Source: Acanthaster planci
Lineage: Eukaryota > Echinodermata > Asteroidea > Valvatida > Acanthasteridae
Assembly: GCF_001949145.1 (NCBI RefSeq)
Contig: NW_019091639.1
Coordinates: forward strand, 160,164 to 224,163
DNA: 64,000 nucleotides
Direction: 5' to 3'
Shown: in pieces, positions 25,596 to 38,894 of the stretch
Layout: every line of letters begins with the position of its first letter
How positions within the stretch are numbered: the stretch's first letter is position 1
Notes under the pieces: model-generated
What the model was told of the DNA's origin: nothing
The model's input: the letters and a program-made list of their open reading frames with translations, nothing else
Databases searched by the model: none
Program-made: the position numbers and the translations under genes

Positions 25596-25770
25596 AATAC
25601 GGTCGATTCACAATAGCGCGCCTCCAAGAGTTTGCAACGCGTTGACCAATCACACTTCGCGAAATCTGTCGACCCTTTCCAAACGCGCATTCAGTCACAA
25701 ATTTAACGCATTGTGATTGGTCAACGCGTTGCAAACTCCTAGAGGCGCACTGTTGTGAAACGCCCGTATT
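25596..25770. mobile_element. 175-bp foldback (palindromic MITE)
   Basis: Left arm: aatacggtcgattcacaa, then gcgcctccaagagtttgcaa and cgcgttgaccaatcaca. The complement of the right arm reads aatacgggcgtttcacaa, then gcgcctctaggagtttgcaa and cgcgttgaccaatcaca. Arms of about 60 bp with few mismatches surround a ~50-bp loop. The element is non-coding and its family is not known to me. Confidence 0.8.
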
Positions 25771-26599
25771 GAATTGGCAACCAATGTAGCTGACAGTGGG
25801 TGAAACACCAAGGCTTTGTTTCCTACATAGGGTCAGGCATGTAGCAGACTTTTGAACTCGTGCTCGCTGGAATTGAACACTTCGAAGTCGTTTTCTCATA
25901 AAAGAAACGATATTGCAATAATCCAGTTGTAAAGCCATGATGCAAAGTATAATCAGTAAACCTCACAGCATCCGCTAAACTACACTTACTCCAAGACAAA
26001 CCATCAGCCTTGCCAATTTTTGAGGTGAAATAGGGAGAAAAAGTGCTAAACGAGGTAAAAGTGGTAACGTTTATGATATAAAACATGGCCTGGATATAAT
26101 AACAGTGTTGTAATTTATCTTCTCACTAAGTGGGACTGATCACGTGTATTTTGGCAATATATTTCAAATCATTGGTTATCTCGATCAGTTTTGGTAGAAC
26201 AAATGAAGTGTATTGAGAATATTTTCAGCAATGAGGAACGAAAAGAAATACATCGAATTGATAACCGCCGCTTTTGTAAAGCACTGGGCGAGCTCGTGCG
26301 CCTGGCAGAAATTTACCCAAAATGCTCCGCGCGTCTTTAGCTGTGACCCTGTGTGACGTATTTCCTTTACTGAAATCTGTGCAAGGCCATCAGCTTTTTA
26401 CCAGCGTCCTGTTTGGGGGCTGGGTGACGAGCGAAGAGCTGCGTGCGCGTTAAGACCACGCAAGATATGTTTTGAACCAAAATGGCGTGGCAATGTTGTA
26501 CCCGTGGGAACGAGGTTGCAACAAACCAGCCTAGGTCCCACTCTTGTCCCAATTTACAACGTTTGGAGTTAAAAATTTCTTTCACAATTTATTTTACAG
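25771..26599. other. Upstream region of the fucosyltransferase exon
   Basis: No gene recognised. The missing first exon of the fucosyltransferase may lie here or further upstream. An ATG in aaaatggcgtgg (about 26482) opens a different frame and is not clearly connected. Confidence 0.3.
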
Positions 26600-27898
26600 A
26601 GACGTCAACTTGTGCCCGTTACGGGTATTGTTCTTCTAGGAGTGGACATTCTTCTGAGACTTCAGATGATGGATTTGATAATAATTAGACCTCCAAAGCC
26701 TCTTGCTGTGGCAAAGAACACTGGCTTTTCCGCCAATAGAAAAAGTTCACGAGTTTTTCCACAGGCGGCAGCAGACACCAAGTCTGCAGGAATGGATGAT
26801 TTGAAGCCGGCCATTGGAGAGTCGCATAGTTACAAGATCCAGGTGTACGACGACAAAAATCACTTCTTAAAGAAAGTTGGAACCTTCAAGCGCATCCTGC
26901 AGCAGTCAAAGGGAGGCCCAAAGCCACGAGGTGACATCCAGTGCGGCAATAACTACACAATTGAGATAACTCTCGCCGACGAGACAAATAAATTTGCAGG
27001 AATGGATGCTGTCCTCTTCCACTTTTATATGCCTTTAGTTCCACGACAGGTACCCCCACCAGACATGAACCCAGAGCAGGCTTGGGTCTTTTGCTCATGG
27101 GAACCACCACTTAGAACTGCCAAACCGATCGGTCGCTATCCAAAACTGACGGGCTTAGCAGCCAACGCTGAGTGGACTTACCATCGAGCATCCGATATCA
27201 CGACACCCTTCGGGTTCTACCAATCTGGGATACCCATGATAAACAGGACAAAGACGGCGGATGAATGGCTACAAGGAAAGACAAAGTTGGCCATCTGGAT
27301 GGGAAGTAATTGTAGAAACACAGGCTGGCCGAGATTAAACTTTGTCCGGAAGCTGCAGAGCTATATGCCAATTGACATTTACGGACGCTGCGGTAACCTC
27401 ACGTGCTTACCCTTGGACAGAATGTCGTCCAAATGCACCGTGGACCTGGTGCAAAAGTACAAATTCTATCTGGCCTTGGAGAACTCTGAATGCGAGGACT
27501 ACATCACGGAAAAGGTTTGGGACAAAGCCTTGACGCGAGGGGTTGTCCCTGTCGTTTACGGTGCTAGAAAGAAGGACTACGAAGAGTTGCTTCCTCCCAA
27601 TTCATTCATCTACATCGGGGATTATGAGAATGTCAAAGAATTGGCAGATTACTTGAAAATATTGGACACTCGACCCGATTTGTATGCCAAGTACTTCGAA
27701 TGGCAAATCAGCGGGACTGCCAATACAACTGAAATATTTTACGGGATTTTCGACCTTACAAGGTTTTGTCATCTTGTACCAATCATTGAGAAAGTTCGAA
27801 GAGGCGAGTTAAACCGAACGCAAGTTATTTCGCGCAATTATGTTCAAACGTGCCGAAAAGGATCGTCCTATGGAGTAGGAAACTGGGATCCATGGTAA
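26600..27898 (+). CDS. Alpha-1,3-fucosyltransferase (GT10), catalytic exon
   Basis: A single open exon after the acceptor tattttacag, ending in TAA at 27896-27898. About 432 codons follow the acceptor. The reading begins RRQLVPVTGIVLLGVDILL, a hydrophobic stretch expected of the signal anchor of a type II Golgi protein. Its start codon is therefore probably in an upstream exon; the first in-frame ATGs (26666, 26669) fall inside this stretch. GT10 landmarks include WVFCSWEPP, GLAANAEWTYHRASD, WMGSNCRNTGWPR, PIDIYGRCGN, and the family signature FYLALENSECEDYITEKVWD followed by ALTRGVVPVVYG. Several N-glycosylation sequons (NYT, NRT, NTT, NLT) fit a Golgi luminal enzyme. It should transfer fucose from GDP-fucose to GlcNAc in alpha-1,3 linkage on N-glycans or Lewis-type glycans; acceptor specificity cannot be told. 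Confidence 0.93.
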   Translation, partial: RRQLVPVTGIVLLGVDILLRLQMMDLIIIRPPKPLAVAKNTGFSANRKSSRVFPQAAADTKSAGMDDLKPAIGESHSYKIQVYDDKNHFLKKVGTFKRILQQSKGGPKPRGDIQCGNNYTIEITLADETNKFAGMDAVLFHFYMPLVPRQVPPPDMNPEQAWVFCSWEPPLRTAKPIGRYPKLTGLAANAEWTYHRASDITTPFGFYQSGIPMINRTKTADEWLQGKTKLAIWMGSNCRNTGWPRLNFVRKLQSYMPIDIYGRCGNLTCLPLDRMSSKCTVDLVQKYKFYLALENSECEDYITEKVWDKALTRGVVPVVYGARKKDYEELLPPNSFIYIGDYENVKELADYLKILDTRPDLYAKYFEWQISGTANTTEIFYGIFDLTRFCHLVPIIEKVRRGELNRTQVISRNYVQTCRKGSSYGVGNWDPW

Positions 27899-28509
27899 CA
27901 AATATTTAAAATGAATACCTAAAATTTAATGAGGCCTAATAAGCAAGGCTCCTCGATTCCATATTATTGCGAAGAATACAATTAAACAGTTGAGCCTCAA
28001 AACGTGGGGGTTAGGCAGGAGAGTATTGTCTCTTTTCAGCGCAGTCGTATGCAAAAGTACCATCAACTTTACACGCTTTGTTGGTAATGGCGTCCTTCCA
28101 TTGTTTTCCTCTAAATTAAAGCTTGCCAGACAGCATAACTTCACAGGGACCTTTGTCCAATAACAATCTTCATTTCGTTAGTTATATTTTGAATAAAATA
28201 ATGCAAATGATGGACGGTACCTTTAAGCTCTGAGTGGGTTTTCGGCTCAGCAGATTTTTTTTTCTTGTTTTTATTGTATGGGTTTGCAGTTTGCACGGAG
28301 GGGGTGAATTGTTGCATGAGCATACCAACCTGTTTATATTTCTTAGTCCTTTACCATTCATTCTGTTGTTACATACATGTATCCTCATACAAAAAGGTTA
28401 AGCACCGACGAAGTTCAATGGTACATGTTGGGCTGCAATACAATTCCTTCAATCGTTTCTGTCTCACGCTGCTTGCTTCAACGCGCAGTCCTGCAACAAG
28501 GACCTTTTG
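27899..28509. other. Downstream of the fucosyltransferase, no gene
   Basis: Probable 3'UTR and intergenic DNA. A candidate polyadenylation signal gaataaaataatg lies at about 28191. No other feature is supported. Confidence 0.4.
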
Positions 28510-28788
28510 CACTGAAAAAAAAATGCTGGAGTTAGATTCAACCCAATCGATGGTGAAAACTACAACTACCCAATAGTTTAGGTTGTGTCAACCCAATTTT
28601 GGGTGATTGGAATTAATTTCTGGGTTGTTTTAACCAAACAACGGTTAATGTCCACTTGTTTTGTGAGTGAAAACTGAAACAGAAAGTAGTTCTCAACCTT
28701 AAGTTGGGTTAACACAGCCCATATTTGGGTATAGTTGCAGTTTTCACCCTTCCTGGGGTTAAAAGTTAACCAACGAAATTTTTCAGTG
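28510..28788. mobile_element. 279-bp MITE-like element with CACTGAAAAA ends
   Basis: The left end is CACTGAAAAAAAAATG and the complement of the right end is CACTGAAAAATTTCG. Inside, short mirrored AACCCAA / TTGGGTT words recur (about 28550-28780), giving extensive foldback potential. Non-coding. Superfamily not determined. Confidence 0.72.
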
Positions 28789-31700
28789 TGTCTGTTCTAG
28801 AATGCTTGTTTGACCCGAGGCCAAATCCCTGAGACTGGGTGTATTCGATAAAAGCTTCCTCGGGTTCACATCTCTAATAAACACTACTTCAATATTTCAT
28901 CTTATTTCCAAAGTGATGTTGGAAATTTGCAGATAATTTCAGGGTTGGGAAATGTGAAATGTACGGAAATCAAGGAAAAGAGACTTGGTTGGGCGAATAT
29001 GCAGTAGGCCCTACGGCAAAAATGGCAGGCGGCACTATTTAGTGCAGTAATGTACATTATGTGGGCCAAGTCTACCAATACGCTGGCATCAAACGTCTTT
29101 GACATGTACATTCAAGTTCGAGTGGCTACCATTTGTCGACTGAAGCTTCTTTTTCCCTGGTAACCATTCACAAGTAAATACTATGCCGGACAAAATTTAC
29201 AAGTGGCTAGCAAAATGGTCTATGTTTGAATTTCGACGCATACAAGCTGATTCTGATATTTATTTGTATGAGAAAGTGTATTGATATGATGAAGATTCAT
29301 TGCCGGCAAATTTTCTGTTTGCGTACGGTACGCACTGGCTTTGAACCCCCCTCCCTTCCGTGTGGATGGTGTATGCAATGACACCAACCCCCTTCGTGCG
29401 TACGTACTTTATGGACGGCCCCTGATGTCCCTTTTCATTAGTAGTGAGTGATTCATCTATTATTCTTCCCTCTTTCTATACGCAAACGAAAACAATGGCT
29501 GCAAAGATGTTTATATCTGTGACTTTCCGTAAGTGAGGTTTTCAATTTTTTTTCCGTTTCTTAAAAGCACCAATTTTGGACGTGATCAGTTCTGGTTTAA
29601 GTCCTCGTGATTCTGTTGACACTTTGACGTTACGAGGTTGCAGAATTCGATGCATTTGGGGATTTCATCTTTTTGTCCTAGGGTTCTGCACTTCCGACTA
29701 ACTGTCAACCTAGAACGTCATCACTCCTGTCATCTCTTTGATTAAATTACCACGAAGGCCATGTTTGTAGAGGATTTACCCCAATGTGCATTTTGCAAAA
29801 CAAATTAGAGAGTCTTGGGCATCGTGATAAATAGCGACAGTGTCATCACCTCGTATTAGCCATTAGCTGATACTTGCACTGCGTATTAGATAATGACATC
29901 ATTAATACAATATGCCAAGATCTGTCTTCGTCAAGGAATATTGGGTTTGCGGTCTTTGCGGTGAAGTTCAGATAAACTTCTTTGGAAAGTGGTCCATTTT
30001 CCAGGCACGTCCAGTCACTCGATGACTCGGCCTCTACCACTAATAGTCTAGCCAATCATCGTGACCTATCGTGACGTCCATTTTATTGAAAGGAAAAATA
30101 AGAGGATGATTGTTTTGTCAAGTACAGAACTGTTTTCATAAGTATCCCAAATGACACTGATTAAAGCAAATTTTATATGGAAATTTATGTCCTACTTAGG
30201 CTATCTGTGAACAGAATAATGCCAAATAGTATTTAAAAAAAGTACCTTACCATATTTGCATCGTCACTATTATACGAAGACTCTATATATGAGAAGATAA
30301 ATGGATATATTATAGGAATACGAAAATATCTCTTGATGGGATCTTAGGGAATTACAGCGTATTATCCGATTTCTGGCGATTACATGAAATATAAGAAGTA
30401 ATGTTAGCATTTCTGGTATATTTCGCATGTTTTAAGTGCTAAACAACACACCTGCTTTCTATGTTGTGAATATTATTGGTAAGGTTTGTTGGATTCAAAA
30501 AGATTGTCTTTGGGTGAAAAAGACTTTGCCGCCAACCGGCTCTAGTTGGCGCTGTTCTTGACGGCAACCAATGCGTATCACATACAGTTTCATGTACCCG
30601 TACTGTTCGGATGTCAATGACATGTTCATAATATTCATCTTGTGTAAATGATGTTGATCACAAACCTAACGTGCGTTTATAAAGAAACATGCGTGGGCAA
30701 AGAGCTAACAGCAAAGAAGTGATAAAAAACTACACGAAATAAAAAATATCGCCGACGGGCCTTTCCATCTCCGTGGCAAAAGAATTAAGCTTGATTTCCT
30801 GCAGTATTAATATAACAAAGTACAATTTTCTGACATATTTACTGGATAAAAGGAGCTAATTAGGCCGATCGCTCGTCAAAATGATTCTTTTTTTCTCAAA
30901 GACACCGAGGCGTTGTATAAAAAGAGAGACACGATACAGAATGAAATCAATTAGGATAGAAATTTATTGGTACCGGGCCATCTGTGCATTCATTCTGTCT
31001 GACGTGGGCGAAAGTCTGTTTGGTGGTGTGGGGACCGTGTTTGGACGAAAGTGGAAACAAATTAGATATTGGCAAAAAACCTTCTCGATCCCAATACAGC
31101 TATTCATTCGACAAGTTCATTTATCTTTGCATTCGTTCTAATGATTTTCCCGACTCTTCCAAAATTACCTAGCTCGAGACCGATCACAATTTATTCTCAT
31201 TCCAAAGCACCGCTTAAATATTGGGTAGTCATTTTGAAGGTTCAGTATATCCAACATTTCGCCGCTTTGAGATATGCATCACACTTAACGCTTTAGCTTA
31301 TCGGTCTATTCTGTCTGAGGATGAAGGAATTGTTCTCCACAGAATTACTCCACGCTGTGAATGTACAAAACTGGATCCCCCAAACTGGTGCTTTTCAGTG
31401 TTATCATTTTGTTCTTAATGCGAATATCGAAACGAATCTGTGACTAATAATTTCACGCTTTAAATGAAAAGTTTTGATCCCAGTGTCACGGGCTTCTCGT
31501 CTATATCAAATGGCACCCTCAGAGTTGGCCAAACGCAGTGTCAGGCCGCAGATTAATACGCCGGTTTAGAATGGCGCGCATTTATCACTTTGGCACCACA
31601 CGATGAAGCCAAGGAACCATTACCATGTCACCAAAGATAAATTACACGCGGTGGATTGCACTACATAAGAACCTTGTCTGTAGCGCCGTTAGCAGACGTC

Positions 31701-33214
31701 CAGACAGTGTCGAAGCACGCCCAAAGACCTCCCTGCATTGACTGCCTACGACATCTAAATACCAGCGAGTAGTTCATCCACTGACGTTGCTATCTACGGG
31801 TACATCTGCGTGTCTCACCATACTCAGCAAGCCTGCAAAACACTGACTTGAGAAGAGGTTTTTTTAGCATTAAGTTTACTGTCGGAACATCTGTCTTCTG
31901 CCGACTGAAGTTTGACATAGAAAGAGGTATGTAATTTACAATTCTGTGTATAAAACATGACCATACTTGCAAAATACTGAATAATACAATAGAATTGGAG
32001 TCCCTTTCTCCAGCAATATCGATTCTTGTCAAGGTCTTTAACTTTGTTTCTGTTTGTCAAGAATCGATGTGTCGAAAATCAACCAAAGGAGCTTTCCATT
32101 TGTTGTTCAGCATCCTTTTAAAATGATAACCGACGGAGTGAAAACGGATGGCTCAGTAATTTTGCGCATATTTTCCCAAAAGAAATGAAGAATATATCGA
32201 TTTTTTAAATTTGCCGAATTCCAAGTCATGGGTGTTTTGAACTTAAATGAAGAACTTAGACAGTGAATATTACTGTTTAGTTTTTTCACCTTCTACAATG
32301 TTTCATCATCCCCAATACCAAAATTAGTTGTGTTTTCAAAATTACACTCTGTGCCATCGTTGATCTTTCTTTAAATGCAACCGATTCATAAAGAAATTTA
32401 TGTTAGTTTGTTTCCGGGTATCTCAGGCCCACATTCCTGGACCGCATGTTTTTCTCAAGCTGAAGTGTGCCATATCATCATAGAGATGGATCACGGCACT
32501 TTGTCCTGGCTTTTAGGGCGTTCATGCTTCGCTGCAATAAAACAGCCGAAATGGCATTAAATGAAGCGAGACATTGTCGAAGAATTATTACACTTGGGAG
32601 ATCTCATCGAGACGGTCTGGATATATGGCGAAGCACTCACCCAAGTTTGGATTACTTTCCTCACCACCTCCGCTTCTTCTTCTTTCCTTTTTTTTTTTGT
32701 TTGTTTATTAACAAATAGAGCTTTTTGTGTTCGCTTAATATTGGGACACGCAACGACGACAATCCTCTTTATGCTGCCCGAAACGAAGTCCATTGAGTGA
32801 TTTTTCCAAATGTCGGGTACTAATTTGCAGGGCTAACCGATCGTTCTGCTTACAAACCCCAGTTCTCAAACATGATCATTGCACTGTGTGGATAAACTTA
32901 CTGAAAAGTACCGCTATAGGCCTACCAAAAATGTTGTCACTGTTATTGTTTGAGGTACTGTGAAGACTTTCGTTAGTTTGACTCAAGTTGAAACAAGACC
33001 TGTTTGTTTATATTTAGGTTAACGGATTTTTTCTTACAAGGTACCTTTAGAGGGTAGAATAAACATAAATATAGGCTACTTGGCATTTGTTCATCATAGT
33101 AAATCTCAGCAAGGTGATTGGGACGGTCATTATTCAAGTACGCATTAAATTATTTAATGACGACACTTTCCCGCAAGTAAATACACCACGGAAGAAGGTA
33201 TAGACAGTTCTTAA
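28789..33214. other. Long gene-free stretch
   Basis: About 4.4 kb without a convincing gene. A 30-bp word at 29393-29422 (minus) matches one at 38895-38926 (plus). Otherwise unique AT-rich sequence with random short open frames. Confidence 0.4.
29393..29422 (-). repeat. Short repeat GGGGCCGTCCATAAA.., copy 1
   Basis: The complement reads GGGGCCGTCCATAAAG, then TACGTACGCACGAA. The second copy is at 38895-38926 in plus orientation. Such ccgtccataaa words are probably a terminal piece of a transposable element family. Confidence 0.5.
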
Positions 33215-33372
33215 GGCCCTTTCCATATGTACGTTTCCGGGGCGATTTTGACGGCCGAACGCAACGCACACATGTGCTATGTAAATTGACGCGATTTTTG
33301 TGTCCGTGAAAGTGAAACGCATGAACGCATCGTATACGCAACGCAACCCCAAAAAATTGCATAAGGAAAGGC
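33215..33372. mobile_element. 158-bp MITE-like element
   Basis: The left end GGCCCTTTCCATATG and the complement of the right end GCCTTTCCTTATGC form an imperfect terminal inverted repeat. The interior carries repeated cgcaacgca / gaacgca words. No coding capacity and no clear target duplication. Confidence 0.5.
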
Positions 33373-34325
33373 AACGTTATACCTCCATCAGCGATTAGTT
33401 AGAAGCGTTGTTGGCAGGTTGACACGTACACCTTTATACCTTACTGGACTCTTTATCATTTTACGAGAATAATTTTCACAATCGGTAAAACCTTGCGGGC
33501 GATTGCTTTGATTCTAACATTTTGATAAGCGAGTACAGAAATAAATCAACACCAGGAAAATTGCTAAAAATAAAACTTGTGTGAAAGAGATTGTAACCCT
33601 CACTTGAGATGTATTTGTTTAATGCTTTTCTTTTTATTGTTAGCCCTGAATTTGGAAAATCAATTCCATCGATTCCCAGTTTCGAGTTCAGGTGGAACAT
33701 GATCTTCGAATCCGTAAAGCATGTGCATGCAATGATTAATGAATTCGAATGATTGTCCGGAAAATGCAATATTCGAAACTGGAGGTGAAAGGGTTATTTG
33801 CATTTGGCCGACCCGACAAGGTGACATGTTTTCTTGCCAGAGAAAAATAATCCCTGGTATTCCTGTCATGATTCCGCTGCTTACGTGCGTCTATACTTAT
33901 TTAGCAAAATGCTCGACACCTGCCTTCTATTTAGGTAAGGCGAAAAATAAACAATTATTTTATGGGTTGTGGTCATTGGTGCCGGGGGAAAATTTGATCT
34001 TTCCTCGTCTGTTAGTGGCACACTTTATGGGATGCGACAAGGATTGGGCTACAGGTTCGAATCAAAAGTGGTTCTGGGAAAAAAGGGCGTGCGTAGGCCT
34101 ATCAAATTGCCTCTCGGCCCACACGACAAGTGTTAATAGGCCTACGTGGCACGTGAGTAAACACCTAACCCCCAAATAGCATACGCATGGCTGATCAGGT
34201 TTCGTCTATCCTGGAGTTGTATGATACGAAATGCAAGGTCTAGGAGGCAAGTGGACGCGTGTATAGTGATTAGCCTTATCATAGTCTGATTCCTGGACCA
34301 AAAGATGCTGATTATTTCGGTACAC
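33373..34325. other. Intergenic stretch, open frame without homology
   Basis: An open frame at 33739-34179 (146 codons, plus) has no recognisable domain and no splice or start context that convinces. I see nothing else. Confidence 0.3.
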
Positions 34326-34527
34326 GGGCGGATCCAGCACCAAATTTTCAGGGTTGATTTTGGGTGACAAATATTTTGAAATTTTTGTCCATGTAACCTT
34401 TTTTCCACTTTTTTGGAAGGACTTTCATTAAATAAAAAAGGACAAAGTAGTCGCCTTTCTGACATTATTTAACCAAAACCTTGGGCTCTTTTCAAAGGAT
34501 GGGTATTCCCCCCCCCTCGATCCGCCC
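34326..34527. mobile_element. 202-bp MITE-like element with GGGCGGATC ends
   Basis: Left end GGGCGGATCCAGCACC; the complement of the right end is GGGCGGATCGAGGGGGG. The 9-bp GGGCGGATC termini are perfect inverted repeats. The interior is AT-rich and non-coding. Similar gggcggatccagg termini are common in animal DNA-transposon derivatives. Confidence 0.6.
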
Positions 34528-35684
34528 TCAGTCTGGTGGTCATCTATGTCACAAGACCAAACCTAGGCAATCCCTCCCATTTCAGAGAGAATGTCCCAAA
34601 TTGTCCAAAATATTTCGAATTTTTGGTTCATTTTCGGATTTTGTCGTTAAAATTCGGTAAGTCTGTTTATTTTGATTTCTAGCCGTTCACAACTTTGACA
34701 CAGCGTATGTGTTGGATTAGATCTTAACATGGCGATCAACATTAATTGACATAACGCTGTACTTTCAGCAGTGAATCGGGCAGCGTGTTGTGATATACAT
34801 GTATCATACGGGCAGGTATCCAGTCTACTAGAGTGATATACAGTCGTTTTTCTTCCGTAAGTTGTGACTGAATTTAATTTTTGAAACATGTGGAAACTTC
34901 CATTCCGGCTGCCGCCCTTTGAACAATATTTTCCGAATAATTTTAGTTCCGCTCTAGGGAGGGTCCCATCACGGCGCCTAGGTCTACTCTTTCTTGAGTG
35001 GAGAACCGATCGGGTTTCCATGCTTATTCTTCATCCTGTGATCCATCCGGGGACTTCAATAACTTTTTAAAGTCTGATGGGATACAAACGATGGGCTGAA
35101 CGCGAAATGACTCATGAGACGAGCAAACCGAGTGTCCTCGCCCTTTTAACCGAACAAATGAAGTTTTCCCTTGCCTTGACGACTGAACGTCGGGTTCGCT
35201 GATTTCATGCAGTCAATCGAGATTTTAAGCCACTCAGGAAACGCATCAATATAATTCGCGGCCAAATTGCAGGAAAAACATGACGTCGAAAGGTCTAACG
35301 ATTTATGAGACCGGGACGTGATATGTGACAAGATGCTATATGCGCTTTGATTAAACCGAAGTAGGCCGACCTGTAACACAAATATAGGCCGTTTCTCATT
35401 TAATTTATACATTGAAGTCTTGTCATAAAGCGTTGTCGGCATCGCCATCGAAGTCGGATCTTCCATTTTATTAAAACATGCCATAACTCTTCGTTATGAA
35501 GATTTTTTGGTTAATTTTTTTTATTAAAGCCGGGCTGTACGAGGTTTTTCCAAGTACAATTAGAGAAAGCGATAATACTGCCAGTGGACTGTTTCCCTGC
35601 CCACGCAATTCTCATTAAGAGTGTAAACTGACATCCAGACTTAGAAACCATTCCTGCCGGTGGCACACGGAGTGCTAGTGGACA

Positions 35685-35805
35685 GGTGGTACGCGCGCGT
35701 TACATGCCTCTTCGACCAATAGGGTGTCGTGATTTGCCAAACGCACGCTGGCGTCAAGCTGGAGAATGTGGACGTGAGTCGAGTATGGGTGCCACCGCAG
35801 TTATG
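35685..35805 (-). repeat. ~120-bp dispersed repeat, copy 1
   Basis: The complement of this stretch aligns with 41436-41560. Shared blocks are ggtggcacc, ctcgactcac, cagcttgacg, cacgacaccc, attggtc and aagaggcat, then a CG-rich gcgcgcg end. Identity is roughly 75-80% by eye. The repeat is non-coding and of unknown family. Confidence 0.65.
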
Positions 35806-38800
35806 GTGTCAAATCGGATTCCTCTGTAGTTTGTCCTTGAGACCGGTGGTCGTTACTATGCTTGAGAAAATATAGTCCAATGCAAGAAATTTGCCAATTT
35901 CAGATGCACTACGCGCGTTAGGACGTCGTGATCAACAGTTTTGCGAACACGCAAATAGTGTGCAAACAGGCAAACAAGCGAAAATTGTAGAATACATGTA
36001 ATTTGTCATAATAAAATAAATTGTGTGGAATGTTCGACAAAAACAAAACTGAAATCATTTTACGCATAATGCGCACCAGCTATTAGCGAACATGAACACT
36101 TAATACTAATAGAATAACAATTGCAAGCATGGAAACTTTCCGACATTTTCGGAGCTGGGCAGAATTCTGCTTAGGGAAATATTGTTTAACTGGAAGAATT
36201 GTCTATAGACAGCTTATTTACTGATCTAAAACCTTTAACAGGTCAGTGTTTAAACCTGTCAATGCTATTGACGGGAATTAGAGCAAGTCCTTTGCGATCA
36301 ACCTCTCGGTCACATCCTCTGATGTGACTGATGTGTCCCCGGCATTGCAATGTGACACGCTATCACCTTGCCGGGCGTTACATCGCATAATTAATGCACG
36401 TATCAACTTACGCTTCATGTTTTTATCCTGTTGATCTCACTGAACGTACACGTGATTTTTTCACCCTGAGGGTGGGAAAAATCTGGACATGAGACTTGTC
36501 CTGTATACCCGATGACATACATGCCAGTAGGATAGGTCTAATAGGCATGATTTATTATTATTTATTTTGCTTAGGTGTATTGTTTATAGCCCAGGTCGTG
36601 TTTCCGTATACTTGAAACCAGGCTGTCGATCGGATGCCCTCAATACAGAGGACGTGTGCCAAACTTGCGCACTTCTCGTAAAAGCGTCAAACTTCCACTA
36701 GATGTTTATATTTACGACAAGAATATTCTAGATGTATCTAACTATTGCGAATAAATCATTAAACTTCTCATGGACACAAATAGAGAAAAAAATTGTAGAT
36801 ATGAAGCAACCATAAACTCACCCTTGGGGGCTTGGAACCAAACTAAGGGATAGTCTTTTTTCCTTATTGAAAAAATGTGGCTGTAAATGAAATAGAACGG
36901 AATCTCTCAAAGACAAACTTTTTTCAGGAAAATTGCAGAAAGCTATTGGGAACTCACCATGCTATGGGCGTGGCAGCCATGTTTTAAAAGGGGAGGGTTG
37001 TTGTTACATGCACCCCACTTTGGGGGCGTGGCAGCCATTTAAACCTTTTTAGAGGGGCAGTGACACAGTAGTGGAGCACAGACAACGTTATTCGTGGTTT
37101 TGGCGAAGGCTTTGACCCTAAAGTCTCAAGCAAAGGTTCTGTAAGCTATTGGCACCAAGGTAGTAAAATCATCACAAAGCATGGAAAGTAACTTTCTCTA
37201 TCTGCAACCGTTCAGCGTAACAAAACGTTGACTGTGCTTTGAAGATGTTGAAGAGCGGCTTACTTCCGTAATGTGACACACATAAGTAAAAATCTAAACA
37301 GCGCTTAGCCCAAAAAAGAGGGACCTTAAAAAGTATAGCTGCACGGTGCCTATGAGCTCAACATGTTACCTACTCTGTTGCGAAATGGTTTGTATTTTTT
37401 ATCGGTACTTTATTGGACGGGCAATTAATCATACAAATCCAGTCTGTAGGCGTATTGTTGGATAAGGAGAAGTTCTCATGTGGACTTAAAGAGACGGAGA
37501 GCATCGCTGACTAAGCAGTCCCCAACGATACGCAATAATATGGAATCCGTATCATTTCTAATACAAACATTACTGCAGACAATCAGGAAAATTGGATCTG
37601 GCTCAGCGTTGCCAACTGTCTGCGTTAAGTCCCCCGAGTATAGCCCTTGTCACATACAAACACGCAAGCTGTCATGACGGGCGTACAACGGTATCTCGCT
37701 CCGTACCACACTTGCTTATTTCCTCCTTACGACGCCCCAATTGTGAGTAAAGTAGCTGACTATGAACAAAATTCATCAAATTGGGGCATCAGTTTTGCTT
37801 CAAGAGGAGGTATATCTTCCTAAAAAGCATTTCCTGAGTTTCGGCCATCTTTTATTTAATTTTTTGGTGGAATGACGTCACAAACAGCGTCTGTTTCGTG
37901 ACTGGGCGGGCTTAACGTCTTGTATACCGTCGGCGTTCGTTACGACTGTAAGGAAACTAGGCTTTGCGGATAATTCGGAATTTTCAGGAGAAACCACCGA
38001 AGAGAGGTTGTAGTCCAACTGAAATGAGAGAGCATGCAAGAAGCTGGGTTTGTACAAGGAAACAATTTACGATTCACACACAAAGACGAAAAACGACTGC
38101 CCATTACCTTCACAACAATTGGTGAACAAAATAGACAATTTCACGCAAGAGTGGAAGTGGATCATTCTGTTACTGAGCTCACTATTATTTATAAACAGTT
38201 AACGAGAGGACATTTTGCAGAAAATGAAAATAAAACTAATACATGATGATGCCGCCTATAATTTCCATTCTAAATTTTGGAAAACGGCCTACTTCGTTCA
38301 TGAATAAGAAATACTCACGAACTCAGTAATGGATAGACGCAATCTCACTTTTGAGTGGGGTCACTGGCGTGGAAGGATCCACGGTAATAAAAGAAAAGGG
38401 CCTTAAAGGAACAGACATTATTGAATTTTTGATGGCCCAGTAAGCATTTCTAGTCTAGGCTATAATGTTATTGTATCCTTGGGAAATTACACATAGGGTT
38501 CCATGGCCAATTTGGCAAAGTGTTATTTGCTTCTACAAATTAGCTGTTTGAATAAACGTCTACAACCCCTTTAAATTTCAACGAATATACGATCTTTTTA
38601 TGTGTGTGTTCGATTTGGAATATAGACAACCTGGTTACATTAGCGTACCTGTTCCGACCGAACTCGGGCAAACCACTCGGAAGATGCGCAAAGAAACGTA
38701 TCCTTTGCTCATTGAACACTGCACGTAATGTCACAAAATTTCTAAATTGATACGTTGCACAAAGCACAGCCGGAATCATATGAAACGACAACTCTACAAC

Positions 38801-38894
38801 TATTTGATTTGCCGCATGGCAACATGCAGCCCACGTAATGGTGGCCTGATGGCCTGACTGGTCCATTTTATTAAATTAATAAACCTCCAAATAG

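Noticed and set aside
33739-34179. 146-codon open frame
   Set aside because: Low-complexity-free but no homology, no splice partners and no promoter context; expected by chance over 10 kb of gene-free sequence.
35146-35484. 112-codon minus-strand open frame with ATG start
   Set aside because: Looks plausible as a peptide but resembles nothing known to me and has no neighbouring exon; not strong enough for a gene call.
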